The position numbers and the translations under genes were made by a program. DNA of 64,000 nt, from assembly GCF_042944905.1 (NCBI RefSeq), contig NZ_CP168496.1, positions 3,844,001 to 3,908,000 on the forward strand, in the 5' to 3' direction. The notes below the pieces were generated by a model. That model was not told where the DNA came from, searched no databases, and was given only the letters and a program-made list of their open reading frames with translations. Numbering within the stretch: position 1 is the first letter of the stretch; each line of letters starts with the position of its first letter. This stretch comes from Psychrobacillus sp042944905 (GTDB taxonomy: Bacteria; Bacillota; Bacilli; Bacillales_A; Planococcaceae). Of the stretch, positions 25,547 to 32,958 are shown piece by piece.

Positions 25547-26248
25547 ATGAAAAAACATTTGATATTATTATTAATTTTATGTTTTACCTTAGTAGGTTGT
25601 AATCAAAAAGAAGATGCTGTTAAAGGTGGAATTGATAAGAAAGGCATTATTACAAAGATAGACAGTAAAGGAAACCGTATTTTAGTAGATGATGTAGACA
25701 CAGGTTTAATCTGGATAGCGATGCCCGACAACGGAGAAATCAAAAATTATGAAGAGGGTCAAGAGGTTGTCATATGGATAGATGGTGGAATTGATGAATC
25801 CTACCCAGCTAAAGCTAAGGCTTTAAATATTGAACATTCAAACGGAAATCAGTCCCAATCATCTTTGCCAAAATTTATTTTTAAAAATGAGAAGTTCCCC
25901 CCTTCTATAAATTGTTTTGTTAAAATCAATGACATCCGATATGAAATGACAAAAGGAAACTCTAAATGGAAAAATGAAAATGAATCTGTTCAAACTGACG
26001 CTGCATCTCCCACTCAGATTGCAGAAAGCTTCAAAGTAATTGCTGTGGAACCAAATAACAAAATAACCATTGAAATTGAACAAAACCCCAATTTAAGTGT
26101 GTATTTATGGGATTCCGAAGAAGATGAAGTAACCTTCGAAAAAAAACAAATTACAGTACCCACAAACCAGGGGCGGTATATATATGAAGTAGTCGCTAAA
26201 TGGTCTAACGGAGAGATATCTTACACATTTGTTGTAGAAGTTAAATAA
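25547..26248 (+). CDS. DUF3221 lipoprotein
   Basis: A 233-residue lipoprotein: signal HLILLLILCFTLVGC with lipobox LVGC (Cys 18). Residues ~30-100 match DUF3221 (GIITKIDSKGNRILVDD, IWIAMPDN, YEEGQEVVIWIDGGIDESYP), as in B. subtilis YobA. Residues ~110-233 form a second beta-rich module (KITIEIEQNPNLSVYLWD ... GRYIYEVVAKWSNGEISYTF). Surface-anchored; function unknown. A G-rich binding site precedes the ATG; it stands alone with its own terminator. Confidence 0.83.
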   Translation: MKKHLILLLILCFTLVGCNQKEDAVKGGIDKKGIITKIDSKGNRILVDDVDTGLIWIAMPDNGEIKNYEEGQEVVIWIDGGIDESYPAKAKALNIEHSNGNQSQSSLPKFIFKNEKFPPSINCFVKINDIRYEMTKGNSKWKNENESVQTDAASPTQIAESFKVIAVEPNNKITIEIEQNPNLSVYLWDSEEDEVTFEKKQITVPTNQGRYIYEVVAKWSNGEISYTFVVEVK

Positions 26249-26296
26249 CATTTAAAAACTTAATAACTGAGAATGTAATTCTCATAAAACTATGTG

Positions 26297-26322
26297 AAAA
26301 AGAGCATCAATTGATGCTCTTT
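26297..26322 (+). terminator. intrinsic terminator
   Basis: Perfectly symmetric AAAAGAGCATCAATTGATGCTCTTTT downstream of the DUF3221 gene. Confidence 0.85.
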
Positions 26323-26467
26323 TCTTGATGAAACCGTTAAAGAATACGCTATTTTACTTGCTGGTTTTAGTGCGATTAATGGTGTTTTTCCCCCTGAAGA
26401 GAAACCGTTAGTTCTATACCGAAGCTTTTTCTTTTTGTTTGATTTAATGAGTTTCATTAGTAAAAAA

Positions 26468-27700
26468 TTACTCTTTAGAGCTTTTCATAATTATTTTATA
26501 TAAGTATAGAACAGGTGATAATAATATGGCACTTACAATGATTGCCGTTTTTATTGTAAAGTTTGAAGCTACTAATCCGATAACTGGACCACCACCAATT
26601 TGGCCAATAGCATCTACTTGACCTTTTACCGAAAAGAAAGTTGCACGCATAGACGATTCCGGTATGATCTTATTTAGCCAAATGTCCTCAAGCGGATACA
26701 TGACTTTCCTTGTCACTTGGATAAATATATAAAATGCTATCAATCCAACTACATACGTGGAGAACGCAAAGCCGATTAATGAAGTTATAACAAATAAACT
26801 TCCTATAAAAAGAGATATGTAAATATGTTTCAGATTTTGATGTATTGAACTTCGATTCATCAAATGAAGTGCTGCAAATGAAACTAACACGACTATAAAT
26901 TGAATTCCACCCATTATTAATACTAATTTCTCATCTGTCAAATCCCCTATATTCGATACATTCAATAAATGAGACATCCACAAACGGTCAAAACCTTCAC
27001 TATAAAATCCTACAAACAGAGCTATTACAAATAACATTCTCATTATAAAGCTCGCTTTAGAGTAAAAAATAATTTTGCCCATACTACTTTTCATGTTTTC
27101 CCAAGAAGAGATTCTATCTAGCTTATTTAAAGGTTTAAAATTCTCTTCCTTCATAAAAATCATTAAATATATTGCTAATCCAACCATACATAGTCCGCCT
27201 ATAATGATCGGCAGGCTGATCATGAAATAACCTATGAATATACTTAGTGGGATAGCTATAATTTGTCCAAGATTGCCGGCCTTTGCCCCTCTTATAAATG
27301 CTAATGAAGCACGTTCTTCTCCTATTTCATCTGCAATCCACGCTTGCTGAGATCCACTAGTAAACGTATAACCTATCCCCCATGCAACCTGAGCCAATAG
27401 TACAGGTATAAAATAGGGGAATAACCCCTCCACTAAAAAGCCAAATCCTATTAGTAGATAACCAATTATTATGGAAAGCTTACGGCTTTTCAAATCTGAC
27501 ACTACTCCGGTAGGAATCTCAAAAAGGAACACCGATAGCTCCAAAATTGTCCCAACTAATACAAGTTGTAGCGGATCTAGCTTTACAGTTTGTACCTGAT
27601 ATAACAAGTTTACTGTAAATATAATCGTAAAAAATAATTGTGATAAAAAGCATGTAGAAATGTAAACTCGATACGGATCTTTTGTTTTTAATATTTTCAT
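26468..27700 (-). CDS. MFS transporter
   Basis: A 410-residue protein with 12 predicted membrane segments. Seen: FEIPTGVVSDLKSRKLSIIIG (motif A form, with the ExPTG signature of a helix-1/2 hinge) and WGIGYTFTSGSQQAWIADEI (segment 4). This type is common in Bacillales and poorly characterised; drug or metabolite export is likely but unproven. AGGGGGT upstream of the ATG. It lies just beyond the terminator of the pst operon, in the place where pstB would be expected. Confidence 0.82.
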   Translation of the reverse strand: MKILKTKDPYRVYISTCFLSQLFFTIIFTVNLLYQVQTVKLDPLQLVLVGTILELSVFLFEIPTGVVSDLKSRKLSIIIGYLLIGFGFLVEGLFPYFIPVLLAQVAWGIGYTFTSGSQQAWIADEIGEERASLAFIRGAKAGNLGQIIAIPLSIFIGYFMISLPIIIGGLCMVGLAIYLMIFMKEENFKPLNKLDRISSWENMKSSMGKIIFYSKASFIMRMLFVIALFVGFYSEGFDRLWMSHLLNVSNIGDLTDEKLVLIMGGIQFIVVLVSFAALHLMNRSSIHQNLKHIYISLFIGSLFVITSLIGFAFSTYVVGLIAFYIFIQVTRKVMYPLEDIWLNKIIPESSMRATFFSVKGQVDAIGQIGGGPVIGLVASNFTIKTAIIVSAILLSPVLYLYKIIMKSSKE

Positions 27701-27776
27701 TTTGTTACCCCCTAGAATTGATTATAAAGAGAGGGTTAATCGACTTCTTGTCCAAATTTGCGATAAATAAAAAATA

Positions 27777-27817
27777 CCCTGTAAAATAGACACTTAAAAA
27801 AGGTCTACTTAACAGGG
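27777..27817 (-). terminator. terminator of the pst operon
   Basis: ACAGGG/CCCTGT outer and TAGAC/GTCTA inner stems; the minus strand continues TATTTTTTATTT. It closes the operon after pstA. Confidence 0.8.
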
Positions 27818-27844
27818 TGTAGGCATCAAATTTTTATTTCATTG

Positions 27845-28744
27845 TTAGTTCCTTTTCGACCTACTATGAAAACGGAAATCCCTTATCCATAGTGGAAGTC
27901 TTATGCATAAACTCAAGAGAAGTGTGATTAAAACGAGTAAAGCAGACGTTTTTTGAGCAATATCCGATGCATCCTCCACCAATGCTTCTGATTGGACATA
28001 CCACAAGTGCACAGGTAAAGTTCCTCCTTGCGACATGAAATTCCAATCCCACATCTCCCCAGATGTACCAGTACCCCCTACTAGTAGTATTAAAGCGGAT
28101 TCACCAAATGCCCTACATGCAGCAAGACTCACCCCACTAATAATTCCATTTAAAGCAGCAGGTATTACTATTTTTACAATGGTTTGTGCTTTAGTTGCTC
28201 CTATTGCATAGGAAGCTCCTCTTAAATCATTATGTACTGTCTGAATTGCTTCCTCCGTCACTCGAGTTATAACCGGTAAATTTAAAAGTGAAAGAGTGAT
28301 TCCAGCACCAATAATAGTTAGCCCAATATTAAAGATATCAACGAATAACACATAACCAAATAAACCAATTACGATAGAAGGAACTGATGCCAAACTTTCT
28401 ACACAAGTCCGAATAAACTCTGTAAATCTATTGTTTGGTGCATATTCAGATAAATACACACCTGATCCAATGCCAATTGGAATCGAGATGAGTAATGAGA
28501 TGATTAACACATAGATAGAGTTAATTAAAAAAGGACCAATGCCTCCACCCGCATCAATTTCACTAGGTAGGCCTACTAAGAAATCAAAAGAAATCTTAGG
28601 TAACCCCTTTGATAAAATATAAAGAAGTAACCCAAAAATGAGCACTAAAATAGGTGCTGTGATAACCCATAATCCTATCGTGAACATTTTATCCGTTGTT
28701 TTTTTAATTTGTTTATATAACTTGTTAGATGAATTCCCAGTCAT
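27845..28744 (-). CDS. pstA: phosphate ABC transporter permease PstA
   Basis: About 300 residues; the second permease of the high-affinity phosphate importer. Seen: six hydrophobic segments and the cytoplasmic coupling loop with EEAIQTVHNDLRGASYAIGATKAQTIVKIVIPAALNGI, the EAA motif that docks the ATPase, then CRAFGESALILL. The stop of pstC overlaps an ATG at 28750 (ATGA); the AAAGGTG site fits ATG 28744 better. Last gene of the operon: a terminator follows and no pstB is present. Confidence 0.93.
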   Translation of the reverse strand: MTGNSSNKLYKQIKKTTDKMFTIGLWVITAPILVLIFGLLLYILSKGLPKISFDFLVGLPSEIDAGGGIGPFLINSIYVLIISLLISIPIGIGSGVYLSEYAPNNRFTEFIRTCVESLASVPSIVIGLFGYVLFVDIFNIGLTIIGAGITLSLLNLPVITRVTEEAIQTVHNDLRGASYAIGATKAQTIVKIVIPAALNGIISGVSLAACRAFGESALILLVGGTGTSGEMWDWNFMSQGGTLPVHLWYVQSEALVEDASDIAQKTSALLVLITLLLSLCIRLPLWIRDFRFHSRSKRN

Positions 28745-28746
28745 TC

Positions 28747-29658
28747 TCATGCACCTTTTAAACGAAGCTTTCTAATAATTATGATCAGTAAGTTGGAAAT
28801 AAGCAGTAATAAAAATGCCATCATATATAAGGCATGATTCCAAGTTGAATCGAATTCTACATCAATAATTTGATTTACAATATTACTTGTTAAAACGGCA
28901 GTTGGAGTCAATAAATCAGATGGTAGTTGAGGAGTATTACCGATAACCATAACAACTGCCATTGTTTCACCTATTGAACGTGCCATACCTAAAATAACAG
29001 CTGTGAATAATCCAGGTGCTGCAGAAGGTAGAATTACTTTAAGGATAGTTTGCATCCTTGTACTCCCTAGCGCATAACTTGCTTCTCTCAAATCAGAAGG
29101 TACAGAGGAAATTGCATCATCACTAATTCTTGAAATCGTGGGTAATACCATAATATTTAATACTATAGCTGCTGCAAGTAGCCCGTCTCCCATAGTAGCT
29201 CCGGTTATATTTCTTAGAAAAGGAATAAGTACTGTTAACCCTAAGTAGCCGTAAACAATAGAAGGAATTCCAACTAATAAATCTAACACTGGACGCAATA
29301 TTCGCTTTAGCCATTTAGGTGCTATTTCAGCAGTAAAGATTGCAACCCCTATAGAAATTGGTGCTGCAAACAATAAAGTTAAACCTGTTAAAGCAAGGGT
29401 TCCTAATATAAAGATGGCTGCACCGAATTTGTCATCATACGGTTCCCATGTTGTGGAAAAAAAGAACTCTTGGAAAGAAACATCTTTAAATACTAGTAAT
29501 CCAGTACGTCCTACAAAAATAATAATGGATAATAGCGTTAACCCTAGGATAAGGACGCTAAATAAACAAAATAACTTAAATAGTCGATTTTGAAAATAGG
29601 TACTCTTTGTAATTTTTTTTTCATAACTGTTTGTTAACAAGTGCTCTATTTTACCCAT
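28747..29658 (-). CDS. pstC: phosphate ABC transporter permease PstC
   Basis: A 303-residue membrane protein, partner of PstA. Seen: six segments, the EAA loop SSVPSDLREASYALGSTRMQTILKVILPSA, then ARSIGETMAVVMVIGN, typical of PstC. GGAGG lies 6 bases before ATG 29658; the longer TTG start overlaps it. It follows pstS by 73 bases and overlaps pstA. Without a local pstB the ATPase must come from elsewhere in the genome. Confidence 0.93.
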   Translation of the reverse strand: MGKIEHLLTNSYEKKITKSTYFQNRLFKLFCLFSVLILGLTLLSIIIFVGRTGLLVFKDVSFQEFFFSTTWEPYDDKFGAAIFILGTLALTGLTLLFAAPISIGVAIFTAEIAPKWLKRILRPVLDLLVGIPSIVYGYLGLTVLIPFLRNITGATMGDGLLAAAIVLNIMVLPTISRISDDAISSVPSDLREASYALGSTRMQTILKVILPSAAPGLFTAVILGMARSIGETMAVVMVIGNTPQLPSDLLTPTAVLTSNIVNQIIDVEFDSTWNHALYMMAFLLLLISNLLIIIIRKLRLKGA

Positions 29659-29731
29659 AGAATCCTCCAAATACCAATATAGTGCCAGCCTATTACGGCT
29701 GGCACTTTAGCTTATTTAAGTGATGAAGAAC

Positions 29732-30583
29732 TTACTTCATTTTATCAATTGGGATAAATTTTAGTTTAGTTAAAGAACCATTTTGAAATTTACCGCTTTG
29801 AATATACTTTATAAACTCGGCATCAGCTCCTGTTGGATCACCTTTTGTTATTAGATAACCATAACTCCAAACTTTATACGTTCCTTTAATAACATTTTCA
29901 GTAGTAGCTGCTACACCATTGAAATCAACTGCTTTAATGTTCCCTTTTACATAAGCAAAGTCAACGTAACCAAGAGCATTTGGATTGGTGTCAACAGCAG
30001 TAACCATTTCTCCACTTTTCCCAACTTCTTTATAATTCTCACCTTTTGTCATAAAGGCTGCCCCATCTAAAGCTTTCATTTGATAGTTTACGCGTGTACC
30101 AGAACCATGTTTGCGGTTTACAACAACTATTTGAGCATCGTTTCCGCCAACTTCTTTCCAGTTTGTAATTTTCCCCGCATAAATGTCTTGCAATTGCTTT
30201 GTTGTTAAGTTTTTAACAGGATTTGCTTTATTAACAATAGTAGCGAATGGAATCGCAGCTACTTTGTGCGCTTTCAAATCTGTAAAAGCTTTAAATCCTG
30301 GTACTTCTTTCGTTGCATCCCAATCGACAGCGCCTATTGTTGCAGCTCCTTTTGATACAGATTGCGGACCTGCAATGGAAGAAGAACCTGACACGGATAC
30401 GGACACTTTAGGGTTAATTTTTTTAAATTCTTTCGCTGCTTGTTGTGTTAATGGAAGTAATGCTGTAGAACCAGCTACAACTATCTTTCCTGATGTTGCT
30501 GCAGAAGCAATACCATTGAATGAAAAACCTACGGCCGCGACTAATGACAAACTTAATATTGCTACACGTTTCATAATATTCAT
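29732..30583 (-). CDS. pstS: phosphate-binding protein PstS, signal-peptide type without lipobox
   Basis: A 283-residue phosphate receptor: AGSTALLPLTQQAA (Thr/Ser phosphate contacts), SGSSSIAGPQSVSKGAATIG, and NRKHGSGTRVNY. The signal peptide (KRVAILSLSLVAAVGFSF) ends in ASA-A, a signal peptidase I site; the protein contains no cysteine at all, so it cannot be a lipoprotein. In Gram-positives PstS is normally lipid-anchored, so retention must be by another means, perhaps through the large surface protein encoded 20 bases upstream (inference). Confidence 0.92.
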   Translation of the reverse strand: MNIMKRVAILSLSLVAAVGFSFNGIASAATSGKIVVAGSTALLPLTQQAAKEFKKINPKVSVSVSGSSSIAGPQSVSKGAATIGAVDWDATKEVPGFKAFTDLKAHKVAAIPFATIVNKANPVKNLTTKQLQDIYAGKITNWKEVGGNDAQIVVVNRKHGSGTRVNYQMKALDGAAFMTKGENYKEVGKSGEMVTAVDTNPNALGYVDFAYVKGNIKAVDFNGVAATTENVIKGTYKVWSYGYLITKGDPTGADAEFIKYIQSGKFQNGSLTKLKFIPIDKMK

Positions 30584-30602
30584 TGATCATCTACCCCTTT
30601 TC

Positions 30603-32381
30603 CTATTTCGTTAATGTTTCCATTAATCCGTTTTTAAATTTAACTAATTTTTCACCTATTGTTCCTGGTGTCGTTGCAACGATGGATTTACCATCATTCG
30701 AAACGGAGAAAGATGTTAATTCTAATTTTGTTTGTGCAATATTTTTTAACTTTTTGGTAACAACGTCCCATTCATATATAACCGAGTATCCATTACTTTC
30801 TTTGACCAAGATCATTAATTCCCCTTTTGTAGTGACAAAAAGATCTTTAATGTCTTTGCTTGAGATAAGGGTTGAAACAGCATTTTCTGGGTTAATAATT
30901 TTTACATCAGGAAGTTTATCACTCTCAGCATCTGCACTTACGTACACAATACTTCCATTTGCTAAAAAGTTCAGGAAAACTTTGTTATCATTTGAAGTAG
31001 TTACAGGAACTGCTTTTCGTTCAACATCATCTAAGTTAATAGCATAAACTTGTTGCTCTGTACCTGTTAAATCTATTTTGTCTACCTCTGGATTTTCTCC
31101 TTCAGTAAGTGATGTACTTCCTTCTTTACCTACTACATATAGAATCTTTTTACCGTCCATTGAAAGACGAAGATCCGTTTTGTAAATTAATTTATCTTCA
31201 AAGATTTTTGTAATAGAACCATCTGTCACGTTAATAAAGGAAATTACTTCACTTTTATCACCTTGTAAGAAATAAATTTTTTGGCTATCATTTGACCAAA
31301 CAAATTCTAACTTTACAGAGTCATCTTTTACATTTAATCCATTTACTTTTTTATTTACTAAATCTACTAAATACACATAACCATATTCGTCCGAATAGAT
31401 AGCTTGTTTTCCATTAGGAGAAACTACTAACTCCGTTGCATTTACTGTGAATAATTCTTTTTTAGAAGAAGTATTGAAAAGTAATGAGCGACTTTCTGTT
31501 TCTGTTTCATTCGTTACTAGAATAGAATCATTGTCGATCCATTGTGGATTGAATGTGTCGCCACTTACTAGTCCTGCAGTTGAAACAAAAAACCCATTTG
31601 GAAGTGGAAGAATGTCTCCATCAAACGCTTTTATCAAATCGGTTAGTTCTGCATAGACGACATTTTTAACTAGTATAGGATTTTCTTTTAAATTTACGGA
31701 TTTATTATTTACTACCATCGCTTTATTTGATAACTTCAGTTTAATCGTTTTACCTTTTTTCGTTACTAGTACTTCGTTATTATTCACCGTTGTAGAAGCA
31801 GAGAATAATTTCGCAATGTCTTGTACCGAATATAACTGTTTTCCATTAACATTTAGCGCTTTTACCTTTTTATCATTTCCATCCACTTTTAATGACTTTT
31901 CCGTCAGATTAAAAGTCCCTGAAACAGATACTAAAAGGCTTTTATCAATTAATACATCACCACCAAGCGTTTTTATGAAAGAATCTGCTTCCACAAATAA
32001 CGTTTTACCTACTAATTTAGTAGGGGTGCTTAGTTTTATATTTTTTCCATTAGCTACTACATTTGCAGAATCCACTTTGTAGTCCATTTTATTTATTTTT
32101 TTACCACTATTTTTTGACACTTCATAAGTTTTTGTTTTGCTATTGTATTTCACTGTAGCGACCATTATTTGAGCTAATTGATCAACGGAATATAGCTTTT
32201 TCTTGTTTAATTGTGTAAAAGAGATTACTTTTTCTTGGCCATTTACAACAATTGTTTCTTTTTGAGTATTTTGTTGCTGTTGTATAGATGCTGCACTTAC
32301 ATGGTTTACTGCTAAAGGAGTAAATACACTTCCAGATAACACTGCAGTAGCCATAACTAAACCTGAAATTTTACGCTTCAT
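30603..32381 (-). CDS. secreted protein: copper-amine-oxidase-like N-terminal repeats plus TolB-like propeller
   Basis: A 592-residue exported protein (signal ending in VSA-A). Residues ~45-270 hold copper amine oxidase N-terminal-like modules (KLYSVDQLAQIM, TLFVEADSFIKTLGGDV, QLYSVQDIAKLF, VVYAELTDLIKAFDGD), which are wall-associated folds in Firmicutes and do not imply an oxidase. Residues ~280-590 look like a WD40/TolB propeller with repeated blades (SPNGKQAIYSD, SNDSQKIYFLQ, SMDGKKILYVV, SNDGKSIVATT). First gene of the pst operon, 20 bases before pstS, behind Pho-box-like repeats. A role in phosphate capture or PstS retention is inference. Confidence 0.82.
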   Translation of the reverse strand: MKRKISGLVMATAVLSGSVFTPLAVNHVSAASIQQQQNTQKETIVVNGQEKVISFTQLNKKKLYSVDQLAQIMVATVKYNSKTKTYEVSKNSGKKINKMDYKVDSANVVANGKNIKLSTPTKLVGKTLFVEADSFIKTLGGDVLIDKSLLVSVSGTFNLTEKSLKVDGNDKKVKALNVNGKQLYSVQDIAKLFSASTTVNNNEVLVTKKGKTIKLKLSNKAMVVNNKSVNLKENPILVKNVVYAELTDLIKAFDGDILPLPNGFFVSTAGLVSGDTFNPQWIDNDSILVTNETETESRSLLFNTSSKKELFTVNATELVVSPNGKQAIYSDEYGYVYLVDLVNKKVNGLNVKDDSVKLEFVWSNDSQKIYFLQGDKSEVISFINVTDGSITKIFEDKLIYKTDLRLSMDGKKILYVVGKEGSTSLTEGENPEVDKIDLTGTEQQVYAINLDDVERKAVPVTTSNDNKVFLNFLANGSIVYVSADAESDKLPDVKIINPENAVSTLISSKDIKDLFVTTKGELMILVKESNGYSVIYEWDVVTKKLKNIAQTKLELTSFSVSNDGKSIVATTPGTIGEKLVKFKNGLMETLTK

Positions 32382-32489
32382 TTTCTCTTCCCCCATTTAG
32401 TTGCTTTCTTTTTTAGCAAAACCTACCTAGCCTAGAAACTCTCCTCTCTGTTTCCTATTAAGTTTCTAATTAGAATTTTATTCCTCAAT

Positions 32490-32569
32490 TGTTAAAGAAG
32501 TTTGATGATTTTGTAAATTTACTATGTGCATTTTGTAAAGAACTGTATGGAGAGATGACAGTTGTTAAA
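32490..32569 (-). promoter_or_regulatory. Pho-box-like repeat cluster upstream of the pst operon
   Basis: Minus-strand direct repeats TTTAACA (32569-32563), TTTACA (32539-32534), TTTACA (32517-32512) and TTTAACA (32496-32490), with a weaker TGCACA (32530-32525). The last three intact sites are 21-22 bases apart, twice the 11-base period of PhoP-binding TT(A/C)ACA repeats. A TAAAAT possible -10 follows within ~10 bases. Confidence 0.6.
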
Positions 32570-32584
32570 CAAAAATAAAAAAAA

Positions 32585-32612
32585 CGTGGCGAGTTCTATT
32601 GAACTCACCACG
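32585..32612 (-). terminator. intrinsic terminator
   Basis: CGTGGCGAGTTC/GAACTCACCACG stem (one mismatch), followed on the minus strand by a T-rich tract. It ends the small gene 32624-32800, ahead of the pst promoter region. Confidence 0.82.
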
Positions 32613-32623
32613 CTTTTTGAACA

Positions 32624-32800
32624 TTAAAGATCCTGATAATCTCGCTGATATTTCCCGCCATCTTTTACTTCTGAGTGATATAAAGCTTTTAACGCAAAAC
32701 TTTTTTCTAAGTCATGTTCTTTCATAACTTCTTTTAATCGTTTAGAAAGTTCAGGACTATACTTCACTAGTTCTTCCATTTTGGATTTTGAATACTGCAT
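32624..32800 (-). CDS. small soluble protein, function unknown
   Basis: A 58-residue ORF below common length cut-offs. ATG 32800 lies 10 bases after a strong GGGGAGG (32811-32817), and a terminator follows the stop closely, so it looks like a complete one-gene unit. The protein is charged and probably helical (MQYSKSKMEELVKYS, LSKRLKEVMKEHD, ending GGKYQRDYQDL), with no membrane segment. I do not recognise it. It is divergent from the TetM-like gene. Confidence 0.7.
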   Translation of the reverse strand: MQYSKSKMEELVKYSPELSKRLKEVMKEHDLEKSFALKALYHSEVKDGGKYQRDYQDL

Positions 32801-32958
32801 AATTGGTTACCTCCCCTAAACTAAATGTCTTTATAGTATAACACTATAGGAAAATACCCGTGCAACTAAGAAAAGCTGGACCGATTGTCAGGTGAAATCT
32901 ACCAACTAAATCGTTTGCTATAATAGAGTTAAAAGCTAGAGAGAACAGAGGTGACGTA

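Noticed and set aside
30183..31047. Long plus-strand open frames opposite pstS and the surface protein
   Set aside because: Antisense shadows without binding sites or domains; the minus-strand genes have clear signals and motifs.
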